Assembly: GCA_002633025.1 (NCBI GenBank)
Contig: NMRB01000009.1
Span: 260,126-324,125 of the forward strand
Length of the DNA: 64,000 bases
Origin: Notospermus geniculatus
Lineage: Eukaryota; Nemertea; Pilidiophora; Heteronemertea; Lineidae
Reading direction: 5' to 3'
Below, in pieces: positions 10,849 to 28,260 of the stretch (positions are counted from its first letter, which is position 1; the number at the start of each line of letters is the position of its first letter). The translations under genes and the position numbers were made by a program. The notes beneath the pieces were generated by a model. The model saw only the letters and a program-made list of their open reading frames with translations, did no database searches and had not been told where the DNA came from.

Positions 10849-13800
10849 TTAAGAATCAGCTCTGTCAATTGCTTGTCGCTTTCTCAGACCCTCTGGCTTC
10901 TTACCAGAATTGTTGCTATCACCATCAATTGCTTCAACCGGTGGCTCACTATCATAGTCACCACCATCATCATCATCATCGTCATTGTCATTGTCAACTC
11001 CATCCCCATAATCAGCTTCACCTTCATCTGAACCATCATTGTCAGTGTCGTCACCAGAAACATTAAATGCCCTTCCTAGGCTTCCTACAACTTCGACCTC
11101 CCTTGCATCCATTCCCAGCATGTCCAATGGATCGCTCGACATATTCATCGCCACACCAATGCCCAATCCTGCACCGATACCACCGACAATCGTACCACCA
11201 GGAATCATATTTGGTGCCATATCATCCAGACCTACAGATTCACTGTCCTCATCATCAGATTCACGTCCAGATGATTCACTATCAAGCGCATCCAGATCCG
11301 TATTCATTGCATCTTCTGATTCCACTTTTCTTTCCGATTTCTTTTTCTCTGTTGCAATTCCTTGATCCCTTTCTTTACCAATGATTTCATATGACTCCAT
11401 GTCGGGTGACGAATCACAGGAGGCCTGCACCTGAAATCAAAACCAGTGAGAAAACACTTCAGTTCATTTCAATATACCAGCATACGACTGTATAGAATGA
11501 ACAAAGGACACAAGGGAAGAGAAATTTGCAGGTTCTCTCCTCTCCTAAGTTGAAAAGAATTCAATCATGCTGGCACCAACATCAGCACTAAAATATTAAT
11601 AGAATAATACATATTTGGGTTAATTTTAATAATCTGAATATACATACAATGAGTAGTTATTGAAATTCATCACGTACCTTACGTCTAAGTCCATCCTCTT
11701 TTGCATCAATTTTCTCACCGCCAGTCTTCTCTGCATCTGTCTCAGCAATCTTCGCTTCCAGTCCATCTTTAACTCGTGATTGTACACTCTCCATGGCTTT
11801 GAGAATACGTGCCATCTGAGACTCTGTCTCATGAAGACGATCTTTCAAGAGTCTCATCTCAGTGTCATCTGAATTTTGAACGGAAGATAAATCAGTTCAT
11901 AGTTCCCAACAGCTGCACATCCCCAAGTTAAACACCAACACCAATCATTGTGTTCAGCACTAACAGGAAAAAATCACAAACAATCCCAATGGGTCACTTT
12001 ATAATCCGGCGAATTATCCATGGCAATGACCTAATTGCGAAGTTTGAACTCATCTAAACAATGATTTGTTTATGAACAAATAAGAACCCAAGAATGTCTG
12101 CAGATTGTATAACCTGAAGTTTCAGAAGACCAAAAATTCCTGAAATCTTGAACTCACTCATTTTTCTTTCCTCTGCCTTGGCAAGAAGTTGCTCCAGCTC
12201 CTCAAGCTTCTCCTTTTTACTCAACAGAAAATCTGTATCATCAGCCAAATCAGCTTGAAACTGATCCTGTCTGTCATAACCACCAGCTAGTTCTTGTGAC
12301 ATGTATCTTGAATATGGATCATTATTGTATCGGTTGTCTCCATTGTTCTTGTTGTTTTTCATGAACACCTGTGTTTGTAGAGTAATTTACAAATCCTAGA
12401 ATCTTTTTTTTATAAGGAAACAAGGCAGTGCCTCACTTCATCTTCACAGCCAGGAATATTACATCAACCCAGTGTCAACTGATGCCTCTTCAAAGAAATT
12501 TACCACAGAAGAGTTTGATCTGAATGAAATATTATGGTGTCAGTACATAACACCTGCCATCCTCAAGTATTAAAAAAAAACTTGTGGTAAAATTCCTCTA
12601 AAAGCACCCAGAACTGATACCAAACAATCAATTATCCAGCTATCTGTTTTTTAGGCCTATAATATTGTTTACATTTCTGGTGATTTCACCCACCTTTGTC
12701 ATAGTATAGACTAAATATATAATGATTCCAACAGCATACATTGGCAGAATCATTCCCATCATGCCTTTGCTGCTGCCCTGTTCTGCAGCTTGTTTCTTCA
12801 TTTCAGCAGCAGCTCGCATGCCTGGATGCATTCCAGCCTGGAATACATGAGAAAATACTTGTTTAAATTTGTTCTTTGTGGTCAAAATCTTTTTTTTTGA
12901 AAAGAAGCAATGAAATTGCACTAGGATTTGGGCAAATGAAAGATCAAATTGTCTTCTTTGGCCACCAAAAATATGGTTGAAAGTGAAATGGTGATGGAAA
13001 CAACAACACAAACTGATTGTCAATATGGTAATCCAAAGCTGAGTTGACTGTCAACACTCAAACACTGTGGTGGTAACCTTCATTGCAAATGTGGCCAATT
13101 TCCAACTTGGACATGTTGGAGAAAGATGTAGGCCAAGAGGGCTTCAAACCTATTTCATTGAATAGCTATGAAGTGTCCATTTTGCAACTTAGCATGCCTA
13201 GGCCTAGAGCAAAATGACTGTGAGTGTGATGCTACAAAAATAACAGTGAATTATTTATTACCTGAATGAGGCAATGAAACTTACCCGCATGTGACTCCTC
13301 ATAGCATCATTTGCAGGAGAACCTGGTCCAGCCGAAGGAACTGCCGGGCGTGGCATTCTATCACGTGGATGGAGATCTTCATGACCTGTTTGAAAGGACA
13401 CAATAATTTATATTAAAAGTGAGTCAAAATGAGTCCAAATTTATAAATTTCAAAGGAAGTAGGCCTACTCTTTATTGCCAAGAAGAATGGAATAGAAGCA
13501 AACGTGGAAGGATTAGCAAAGGGTAGGCCTATGCAACTGCAATTAAGTGACGGCCATTTGTTCAATTCACCATCGTCCTCTGCCCTCGAAATGCACTGCA
13601 AATTGGGGAGTGTTTCGAGGGCAGCGGATCAATCCATCTATTCAAGCATGACAGAAAAAATGGCTACCCTAGCTATCACGGAAAGAATTTAGAGTCCCCG
13701 ATCAGTGCCAAAAAAAGAGGTCGTTGATTAATGGTTTGCATGATTAGGCCTAGGGCGCGGCGCGGCATCTCCCACCACCCTGACACGTTCCTATGGCATG

Positions 13801-14185
13801 CAGTTGAGTTAAGCTCCGACGAGGCCCCATAGGCCTACCCTCATGATGTGATGATGAGCTAGGTAGGGGGGAGCCTGGGAGGGCCGGAGCGGAGGGGGCG
13901 GGGCCGGGGGGCAGGCCCTTCCTCATGTTCCTTCCTTTTGCTTTCTTCAAGTCTTTGGGCTTGGCGGCGGCTTGGCCTATCCCATGATCCTACATCCTCG
14001 GCCTTCAACCAGGCCTATTATCATTTGGCACCTGTTTCTTTCAACATACCAGGTGTTTTCACTCGCTTTGGAGTGAGCCCAAATATCTGCACTACCATCG
14101 GATGAAAAATTTTTGGATAGAGAATGGCAAAACAGCCAAAAATCACGAAGAAAACTCCGATCGTCTTTGCTGTTGTCATCTCCAT
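10849..14185 (-). CDS. RIC3: RIC3-like acetylcholine-receptor chaperone
   Basis: Six minus-strand exons, 14050-14185, 13285-13385, 12694-12837, 12158-12368, 11678-11868 and 10849-11430, join in frame (1365 nt, 454 aa). RIC-3 is an ER membrane protein that promotes folding and assembly of nicotinic acetylcholine and related receptors. Visible: an N-terminal hydrophobic segment (~8-26) running into LYPKIFHPM, a Pro/Gly-rich linker, the family core AAEMKKQAAEQ followed by KGMMGMILPMYAVGIIIYLV (second membrane segment, ~104-124), a coiled-coil (~160-260, LRLLKDRLHETESQM), and a long acidic C-terminal tail. The tail has a Gly-rich hydrophobic stretch (IPGGTIVGGIGAGLGIGVA) and an Asp run encoded by a GAT/GAC microsatellite. 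It is divergent from CNOT11, with 273 bp between start codons. Intron 1 is locally GC-rich (13740-13925). The start was chosen as the first of two nearby in-frame ATGs. Confidence 0.9.
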
Positions 14186-14458
14186 TTTGGATTTTGGAAT
14201 GTCACGTGACAGACGAGATTTGCAAACTTGGTTTTTCTAGGTCACCGTGGCCTATATCGGTTTATTGCATAGATTTCGACATTGATAGCAACAACGCCGG
14301 TGTCAGGTAATTCTATGAATCTAACATATATTTCAGGTGTTGGTTTTTGTGTCTGGTTGTTGCCAAGATATCCAACAAACTGACAAAAAGTTATGAAAGT
14401 ACAGCCCACAGTAAATTGGTCAATCCAGCCTCTCGCGAGATTTCAAATATTTTCCAAG
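14186..14458. promoter_or_regulatory. Bidirectional promoter of RIC3 and CNOT11
   Basis: Only 273 bp separate the two divergent start codons. The interval holds a GTCACGTGAC palindrome (14201-14210, an E-box bound by USF/MITF-type factors) next to RIC3 and a perfect TCTCGCGAGA palindrome (14431-14440) 18 bp before the CNOT11 ATG. No TATA box is evident. TCTCGCGAGA is a known core-promoter element of vertebrate housekeeping genes, reported to be bound by BANP. Confidence 0.7.
14431..14440. promoter_or_regulatory. TCTCGCGAGA element
   Basis: Perfect 10-bp palindrome just upstream of CNOT11, probably at or near its transcription start. Factor identity in this species is inference. Confidence 0.65.
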
Positions 14459-18697
<4,239 letters not shown>

Positions 18698-18970
18698 GAC
18701 GTTTGGCTGACAATTAAAGCCTTGTGTTCTGAATTCCTGTTACAATGATGAACTTCCTCAAGTCAGTAGCAAATTTGTGTAGAAATGGATTCTTTGACGT
18801 CATCACCGATGAATTAATTCATAGATTCTCTACAATTGCATGTTAAGTGATCAGTTAATCATGTTGATTAAGTATTTGTATTTGTATTCATTTTTCCGTC
18901 AGGAAAAATGATTAAGTAACATGTGCTGTTAAGTGTATATTTGTAAATAAAAGTGAACATGGTGAAGATA
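18698..18970 (+). other. CNOT11 3' UTR
   Basis: AT-rich sequence following the stop codon, ending near the AATAAA at 18946-18951. It contains a TGACGTCA at 18795-18802, probably fortuitous. Confidence 0.5.
18946..18951 (+). terminator. Candidate polyadenylation signal of CNOT11
   Basis: AATAAA about 250 nt after the stop codon, the first clear signal downstream. Confidence 0.6.
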
Positions 18971-21918
18971 ACGCATCCTTCACTGCTAGACTTGTTTTTT
19001 GGGGGAGGGTGTAAAAAGGAAGCATGAAAGCAGATGAGGAAACTACAGCCCTTTTTATCACACTTACGTTTATTGTACAAAATTTCAGAATTACATGTAC
19101 ATGTACAGTTCAGTTGTTCTGAAGGCTATTCAATGTAATCGACAAATCCCAAATTGACCAATCTGAATTCAATCGGACATTCATAAAGCGGGCTGTGCAT
19201 CAGGCAAGATGACATGAATGAGGGCAATAGAGAGGTTAAGATCTGGTCCGACTCCCACTCCGAGGTGCTAAAATTTGGATTTTTCAAGTCAAATTTACCA
19301 CCCAGGCGGGTTCTATTCATTCTCCTGAATGAGTAAACACCATTGCTTTGGAAAACCCCGTTGTATGTGATGACGTAGTTGCCAAAAAAGAATCCTCTGG
19401 AGTCGGAGTCAGGACTCGGAACGTTATCTTAACCTCCCTAATATCAAAATTGAACGGACAGCCACCCTGCTTCTCGCCAGCAACACAGATTGTGCGATGA
19501 TATCAATCTTGTGTGTGCAGTTGTTGGCGATATGCTCGGCAACAAGCAATTCCTGGCAAGAAGATTCCAGGATCACTGTCCAGTTCACACCTGCTGTCAA
19601 AGCCGATTTTGTACAGTGGCCATCAGATCACTTGCAGTATTGCCCTCACCTTGCCTGGTGTACTGCCAGCATTACTAGCCTAAAAGTATCAATGAGTTAC
19701 CAGGGTTCCTCCAGGTCCTTTAAAACCATGAAAGTCCAAGAATATAAAATGCTTAAATTTAAGGCCTTGAAAGTCCATAAATATTGAGAAAATCCTATAA
19801 AGTCCACAAAAGTCCTTAAAAAATAAAATGTTCAGTCTTGAAAATTAAATTTCCAGTGTTTTTTACACTGTCTCGTAATTTCTTTTCNGATCTTATATCA
19901 TGATTATTTTTCAATCACTACCTACTGACTGGTTGAATGAAAAAAAAATATCCTGTGATGGAAGTACAGCGTACCAGAACTTAGCATATATCCAGTAACC
20001 AATGTCATAAGGATTTCAATGAGACAGACATTTTCTGATACATGTATCTTATTTCTCAGTTTTAGCTTTAAGCAACTGCACTGAAACGGTGCAAGAGTCA
20101 GTCACTACATGTATGCGAAGAAATTTTTGAAGGGCAGCCAAAACAGCAGAAATCTGAAATCACACAAGATTTTTTTTCACTCGACCAGTAGAACGATACT
20201 AGTTCCCACATTTATTTATATACAGAAATAAGAACAAACAAAACAAGTGGCAATTATGAACAACATGCGCAAGCTCCATGCGCAAGACATGTACAATGCA
20301 CTGAAAGACAATTGGGTAATAATGTCACCGGGATACTTTCACAAGTGAATCAACAATAATTAATACAATTATAAAAAGACCTGCAACTCATTGATTTGTC
20401 TCAACAATTACTCTGAATATCAAGCTGAATTGACGAAACTGAGTGAATGTTCTATTCAGGCTCACGACTGAAATGCTCAATTGACTATGAAGAACTTAGG
20501 CAGGTTCAGACCCTGTATATTCAGGAGTATAAAACACCTGTTTTGGATAATAAATTTAGCCCATCATGTTCAGATTAATGGACAAAACTCATTCAAGAAA
20601 TCTGCTGGCCTTCTGAATTGGGTGATTTAAACAACAGTGGAACATTTTTTGTAACATTCAACTCAATATCAGCTTAATTTAGCACCAAACATGCCCAGAT
20701 GACAGCATTATCACCCGTAGGAATACAACATTACTGGATTCCTCCTCATGGGGGTGGAGGACCCTCAAAATATTACATACATGCACGTTACTAAAATGGC
20801 CCAAGGGCCTTGTGCTCACCTGGGTGTAAATCTGCCACGGAAACGAATGACAATTTTCATTTGAAATGTTCCAGTCATACTCATAGTCATTAAAGATAGG
20901 ATCCAGAAAATATTCATGACGGCATTTTCTTAATGCAAAGATCACACTGACAATCCATACCCTGTATCACATTTGAAAGCACATTTAGTTTCCATTTTGG
21001 CATATAGCTTCCATTTTGTCACATAACACCATAATGACTCAAGGAAATAATGAAGTCTTGTCTAAAGAGCACCCGTCAAAATATTCGGGTACAAATTTTA
21101 TCCAAACTTGTGATGAATTACAAATCCATTTTTATTATGAGGGTACTCCCATTCACCCGTCTAACTCCTGAAATAGGTTACATGTACATATTGACTAAGC
21201 CAAATGAAGCCATGGACTAATGTGAACATGACATTGATATGTCACATGAAGAGCATAAAAAATATCGAGGTTTTAGATGGGGAATATCTAGTGATGAAAG
21301 AACCCGTAATAAGTACTGAATTGTGCAACTGCTTTTCAATAATCTCTGATTACATCGAGCAGAACGGACAACCAATTCTAAACATTTTATGCAAGAGTAT
21401 ACATGTATATACACCACGGCACACCGATTAGTTGAAACGGAGGCACAGCGGCAGCACGTGAAGAACGAAGACCAATATTCGGATTTCTGGTGGGCTACAG
21501 GTACAATGTATATCACTATTCAGTCACAATTACTAGGCTACATACATGTACTGAACCTGTCATGTCAACTCTATACAGTATATACACACCACCCAGATGC
21601 CCCAATTTGTTTTAAGTGCTCACCACAAGCACTTTTAACAGAAGTTGGAAGTGCTTTACAATTTAACATTGAATATTTCCATTTGAAACAGACCATACAT
21701 GTACTGACCTCTAAATCATCTTCCTTTTGTTGCCTAGGTGAACATTTAACTACAATACATACATGTACACGTACAGATATGGCGGCCGACACTGCTAACT
21801 GGTGGGCACATAAATGCCTCCATTACTCAAGCACGTCCAAAGCACCATCATTATATAGGTCAAAGTAGTAATGATGATACATGTGAAGTGAGCAAAAAAA
21901 CAACACTAACACTGCACC
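18971..21918. other. Convergent intergenic region, ZXDC 3' UTR side
   Basis: No exon recognised. The part next to 21918 is presumably ZXDC 3' UTR; minus-strand AATAAA candidates occur near 21135 and 20213. About 19730-19860 has repeated 'cttgaaagtcc' words of an old repeat, and an n at 19888 marks an uncertain base or gap. Confidence 0.4.
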
Positions 21919-24900
21919 TTATTCTAGATCTTGGAGATTTATTGTTGTGCCAATCAAATCTGACGATACTGCAGAGACAGACAGGTCGGTTGTTAGCGGG
22001 CTCTCATCATCATCTCCAAGGTGGATGTCGCTGCTGTACAAATCGGGGTGCGGTGGGTCGTCCTGGAAAGAAATTCATGGCCACTTGACTGGGTGTTTGT
22101 TGTAAAATGAAATAACCATGCTGACTGTTTTTATAAAGAGTAAATAATGCAGGTCTAACTCTACTTGTAATGCCAGATGTTGTACGAACCTGAAGCAGCT
22201 GTGTCTGAACGTATGTCACCCCAGTCTCTGGATCTCTGAACGTGAGAGCTTGTGAAGACAACAAATCATTCGGATTGAACACCGACGATGAGTCACTGGC
22301 ACTGGTCGTAGCAGTTGGTGATGTCAAGAAACTAGATGTGACGAAATCACGGTTCTTCATCTCTGAAATGTGACAAATGCAAATGAATACTTGTATGCCA
22401 GAGCATTTTTGTCGCTGACATAAGGGCAAATGTTCTGAAGTTTTTAATGATACACCGAACCCACCAATGCTGACAGCAACCTTGATTGAAAACCGTAAAA
22501 TGATGAGATGACTGACTGAGCACGCAACAACATTCAACAGACAGACAATTTGATTCCTCACCCTGCAAACTTATAACACCAAGTGTGCCACCGGCCTCCT
22601 TCATCAGAGCTCTCCGCTTCTTGGCCAGATCACTCAGCATCTGATTACTCAGGAAGTCAGTCCTCGCTGAACCGAGCTCTTCACACGGTTGTGGAGTATT
22701 CGCAATTTGATCACCTAAACAAAGATTTAAATGTAGAAGTCTGCATCAAAAAATTCACAAATAAGAAATCAACCCTCTCCTACCCAGAGCTGCCACAGGG
22801 CACGACATGCTTGTAGAGAGGTTGTAAAGAGAAGCAATGAGATATAACAGGAAAAACAGAAAAATGTTACTGGAGGTTGATTGGAACATATTACATGTTC
22901 ATATGCACCATATGATTTCATGCACCAATCTGCAGAAGACAAAATTTAATATCAAATCTGGTCTTCAAAAGGTACACATATCATACAACTCATTAATGTC
23001 ATGGAATACTTACTTGAGAGTGGAACAACCTCAACTGGAGGGTTTTCTGGTTGTGTAGCCAGAACAGGTGTCTTAGTCACAGGTAACACTAACTCTTGAT
23101 TGGAAGACAAAGGAACAACAAAGTCCTCAGTCGAGGTGGCAGATGCAACGAAATCTTGACTCGATGATGCAGCAACAACGAAATCTTGATCAGGGATGTG
23201 ATTGACCTCATTAGTGACCATCATCTGAGTCACAACATTGCTACCAACATGTTGTGACAAGACGTCTGATTGTAATACTGTGCCTGAAGTGACTGACTGG
23301 TCTGATGTAACTGCTGTAATGAAAATCAACAAATTGAAATGCCTGTACCATCTTGTGGCATCGTAATAATGAGCATATTCATTCTTTGCGTTCCAGGTCA
23401 ATAGTTACATGTATATCTTTTGTGACATTGGCAGTATTACAGTGAACCATCATACAGTGTATGCTGCTGCCGTTTCTGGTCAGCCAGGAATAAACAACAC
23501 CAGTTACATTCGGTCCTCTTCCCTTCCATGATAAAAGTCAATACCATAACTTACCACTCTGAATATACTCTGCAGGATTAATGATTTGTCCAGCGAGGTT
23601 TGTGAACACATTTGTGATGGCAACAGAGTCGCCTGACGCCACAGCTTGGGTTGCCGTGGCAACCTCAGCAGCCTGTTGCAGTGATTCCATGGCCTGGGCC
23701 TCCAGATCATCAGCTTCTGATGTCTGCAACATTGGCCAGATGCTGGCATCATCTGTAACAGAGTAAAGTGAAACTGAAACTGTCCTCAATGATGGAAATT
23801 GTTTTTCCTGGTCAGTACGCTGTGGCTTATTCCAAAGAAGAAAAACATTCAAATGTGCTCATTTTCAGGATTTCTAAGCCACCCTTCCATCCAGTTATGA
23901 GGAATGTAATATGCCAAGTAACGAGGGAAATATGCCCAGTAATGAGGGGGAAACTTTTTTTACAGGTATATAAATTCTTAAGTGACCAATCTACCCAAAA
24001 GCTGGTACAATGTTCCTGAGAATGATAAATATTGTATGTTTGTCTACTTACTGACATTACTGAAATGCTTCGCAATATGACTTCGTAAACTAGCCTTTGA
24101 GCTATACTTCTTAAGACATCCTTCTATTGGGCAGTGGTAGTTAATCTTTTCACTCGATTGATGTTTTTTCATATGAACATACAGGCTGCTCTTGGCTGTG
24201 AAACGGGCCTGACAACCTTGAAAATAATGCAAAGAAAGTTACAGAAAATTTGACTGATAACAGCTCAATTATATACAGTGCATAGCAAGTGCTGCTAACT
24301 ACACACTGACTGACTACGGGCACGATTCTGTTTTGGTGGATGTTCTCCCATGAGTAATATGCATAGAATGTTCACTTTTACTGACCTTCAATAGGGCAAA
24401 TGAATGGTTTGTCTCCCGCATGAGTAATGACATGTCCTCGCAAGTGCTCCGATCTCATGAACGATTTGCCACAACCTTCATGAGGACAATGATATTGCCT
24501 CTCGCCTGTGTGTTTTCTGATATGACGTTTCAACTTGCTGGCATTGGCAAATCTCCAACCACAGCCCTGAAGCAGGAGGCACATGAAATTCTATCAAAAT
24601 GTGATGGGCAACATACCCAGGGTTGATATTCACGAACATACTTAAGTCAAAGTGTGATACTTACCTTTTGTGTTGAACAAACGATAAATATCACACTTAG
24701 ACTTAAGTAATTTTATGAATATGGGCCCAGAAAAGCAGATTCACTTTGACAGTCTTTGGCCATGCTTATTTCATTTGTTGGGTATGGACATATCCTTCAA
24801 AACGATCACTTCTTTTTCAACTGCCTCCCCCCCCCCCCAACTACTCATAACTACATCATCGAACTGACACCACAACAAATATTTAGTTTTCTATTGGCCT

Positions 24901-27900
24901 GAGAGTGAAACACCAGTGGCAGATCCATCCAGCCCTGGACTCCATGAATAAATATAAATATCATTATTTCTATGATTTCATGGCTCACCTCAAATGTACA
25001 TGGATATGGTTTTTCCCCGGTGTGCATGCGGACATGCTGCTTCAAGCGACAAAGCTTATCAAACTTCTTCCCACAAGTCTCACAGATCAGGTCATGTTCG
25101 TGTTGGTGAACTCGTGCGTGTGAACCCATACAGCTAGGAGAGTAGAATGTTTTGTTGCAGCCTTCAATGGGACACCTGAAAACAAAGTTGCATACTGAAG
25201 TGTTTATTTTTACCCGAGTGAATGTTCCCCTTCGACAATATCCTGGAGTTAGGCCAGTAAGCCTATATCATGACTCTTTTTGGTGCTCATTAGAAATACA
25301 ACACACAATAACTTACATATACTTCTTTTCATAACCATGTATTTTCATATGCATGTCCAATTTACGCTTGGTAGGAAAAACAGCCTCACATCCGTCATGA
25401 GGACAAAACTCTGTGCACGGACGACTATGAAGTTTCTTATGTGTATTCAGATTATAAATCGTCGTAAATTTCCTACGGCATCCTTCAAAATCACACTGAA
25501 ATAGTGAATGAAAATACATGTATATTCCATTAGACGAGTCCTGAAAGAAGGAGACTGCATCATAGATAATACCTTAGGTACATGTAGGAATACCTTGACA
25601 ATCATGTTAACATCTTGAATTATTCACTAAAATCTACCACAGCAAACAATGATACTATTGATAGGAGTGGACAAAACGTTTTTTTCAACAATGATAGGAG
25701 TGGACAAAATCTTTGTTTTCAATACTTACAACAAAGTCTTTCTGACCTTGGTGAGATTCTTGATGTCGTTTCAACTTGTATGCTGTCACAAAGGCCCAGT
25801 CACAACCAGGATGGTCACACTACAAGATGGATATGGAAATGATACATATGTAGGGTATGAAATGGACTGTAGTAAAAGGGTCATTAATTGGGTTGGGGTA
25901 GGATTACAACACAGCTGGCAGAATAGCATAGTGAGATCGACCACACCTCAGAGATTACATTGTACGTGTTCCAATCCCCATCCACACCAATGCAACTTAT
26001 TTGATGAAGTAAAAGACAAATTTAAACACTTGAACTTGTTTTTCACCTTGAATGGTCTTTCTCCTGTATGCCTCATTTGATGGATCTTTAACTTGGAGGG
26101 TTTCTTGAATGCTCGGCCACATCCTGGTTCCTGGCAGCACCACAGCTTCCTGTTCTCAAGAGCATCTTTCAGACCACCATCACTTGAACTCTGGATCAGA
26201 TTAGAGACTGGTATAATACACTACTTACAACAAGCAGATCATCATTCATGCCATCTTGTAAACAGTGAAGGTACATGTACCGGTAGCAAAAGCACATGGA
26301 TATATAATTTCTTGTAATTTTTTTTCTACAAATCCCAATTCAATTTTTGTAACTGATGACAAACATATAGCACCCAGCATAATGGACTGTTCAATCATTC
26401 ATGCCATTCCCCACACAAGGAAAGTTTAATAGTCACCAAAACTAACAAACCATATTCGATTCAATTATAAGTGGAAAGAGATATAGAATTCACAATTCTT
26501 GAATCCAGAGTTCTTCAAGTAGTCACCATCAGACAAAGGCAAGGACTACAACGAGAGTTAAGAAACTGAGGCAAGTTTCCTTCCTATCTTACTGACCTTC
26601 TCTCCATCACCTTGGCCACCCAAAGACAGAAGAACGCCTTCATCTCCAGACAGTGTCGTCGTAGCAGAAGTTGCAGTTCCTTGGTAAACTGGTATCAGTA
26701 ATAAACCTGAAATTGCAGAATATACAGATTCAGTACAGGAGAAAAAGATATTAATGATTAAGGGGAGGAATACTGTGACAATCCACAGAGTTAGGTTGGC
26801 CTCCACCATTTTCATTTTCCTCTACCACAATTTACGTTAGATGTAGGTAATGTAATGTAACCCAAACTGCAAACATACAAAGTATTTTTAGCAAACAAAA
26901 TTGACAAGCCTTGATAGCCTAGGTGTTTAATATCAGCCACAAATTATAATCAGGGAACCATAATTCTTTTCTTGTGTTTCAAAGTGTCCGACTAGCAATA
27001 GGCCTATGACACTGCAGCTGAATCAATTACTGACTCACCATCCCTGGCAAGGGCCTCATTTGTTGGCAGTTCTTGATCTGTGCACCTCTCTGAAACAGTC
27101 TGCACTGACAACTGCTGATTCACCGTGGCATATGCCTGAGACAAATCTGCTGTATTGATATGAATGACCTGCTGTCCTTGGCTAGTCTGAACCAGAATCT
27201 GTGTCAGATTTGTGTTCTTATCTGAAGATATTGAGACAGTCGCAACTGATTGTTCATTAACATGGTTTTCAGATTTAACTGAAACCAACTGGCAGGGTTT
27301 GGCAGATATGTTTCCCCCTAAATCCTGGGTATTATAATCAGCAAGATTCTGAACAGCATCAGCAACAAATGTATCTATATCTGGTGCCAGTTCTTGCTTG
27401 ATGACAGGCTCGGTTGGTTCGACTGCATCATCAAAATCTAAACTTCTTGTCGGCAAGTTGTCCAGATCACTGGAAGTAATCAACGTCCCGCTTCGATCCG
27501 CTCCCAATTGATGAAACTCAAAGTCCTGGAGCTCCTTCTGGCGATCTTCCATCAATTCCTTCTCCTCCTGACTCAGTTGTGAACCTCGTTCCAGTTCTTC
27601 CAGACATGCCCGATCTTGTGACGACAGCGACGAGTGAATTGTTGACTGAGAGCGACTTGAAGAAATGTTCGGTGGTGCTGAACAAGCGATGCTTGTGATC
27701 ACAGTGTCTACGCTTGAATCAACATCAATATTCGAAGTGGTATCATTCAATTCATTCACATCAATACTGTGGTTGTCAAAAATATCTCCAATTATTGGGA
27801 TACCGGTATCTTTACGTGAAGCAATGTCAAGTTCTTCTCCAGTCGATGTTGAGCCAGGTGGACTTGACGAGATATCGAAATCTATGTTGCGACATTTTGA

Positions 27901-28260
27901 CTTGCTATCAAACCAGTCTCCAGAACCATTATCAAAATTACCAAGGTCAACAACTGAGTTGTCATTATCAGTTTCCATGCACGCATCCATGACAACGTCA
28001 GAGATTCCAGGAAGTGATTCTGATAGTGATGCACCATGTGCACAGGGCAAGTACATGGAATCAACCTTTGAGCTGACAACAGTCGGGTCGCCATCTTGAA
28101 TTGGCGACAAAATGCTACAGTGCTTTTTAACATTGTGAAACTGGTTTTCTACAACAAAATCATCTAAAATTTGACTTTCCACTTTGATTTGGAAACTATC
28201 ATGTGTGTCCGTATGGGCGCCGCCATCTTTTCCAGGAACAAGTCCCCCTTTACTCGACAT
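21919..28260 (-). CDS. ZXDC: ZXD-family zinc-finger transcription factor (ZXDC-like)
   Basis: Thirteen minus-strand exons join in frame (3246 nt, 1081 aa): 27039-28260, 26597-26706, 26047-26190, 25730-25819, 25317-25495, 24989-25175, 24386-24566, 24052-24216, 23555-23752, 23014-23313, 22562-22714, 22190-22362 and 21919-22062. ZXDA/B/C are nuclear proteins with ten C2H2 fingers; human ZXDC acts with CIITA in MHC class II transcription, a role that cannot be assumed in an invertebrate. Visible: an acidic Ser/Asp-rich N terminus in one large exon, then ten C2H2 fingers over exons 3-8, beginning CQEPGCGRAFKKPSKLKIH and ending CPIEGCLKKYSSKASLRSH, mostly with the CPxEGC spacing typical of ZXD. A Q/V/T-rich activation-like region follows, and the C terminus TTINLQDLE closely matches the human INLQDLQ end. 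Exon 1 and the promoter are duplicated at 39939-41314. A MITE lies in intron 6. Confidence 0.93.
24617..24729. mobile_element. Hairpin MITE in ZXDC intron 6
   Basis: Foldback with pairing between gggttgatattcacgaa and the right end atgaatatgggccc, and inner arms cttaagtcaaagtgtgata / tatcacacttagacttaag. Its ends resemble those of the MITE at 5843-5973. Confidence 0.7.

Larger units (their letters stand above)
9274..11069 (-). repeat. Right arm of the 1.8-kb inverted duplication
   Basis: Reverse complement of 2680-4468 with scattered differences. It contains the distal part of the RIC3 terminal exon and its 3' UTR and is contiguous with the complete RIC3 gene, so this is the source copy. Confidence 0.85.

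Noticed and set aside
21389-21868. 159-codon plus-strand frame
   Set aside because: Low-complexity, repeat-like content in the ZXDC 3' flank with no splice signals or recognisable motifs.
27665-28099. 144-codon plus-strand frame, repeated at 40565-40999
   Set aside because: Antisense to ZXDC exon 1, no splice or start context, and not similar to any family I know.
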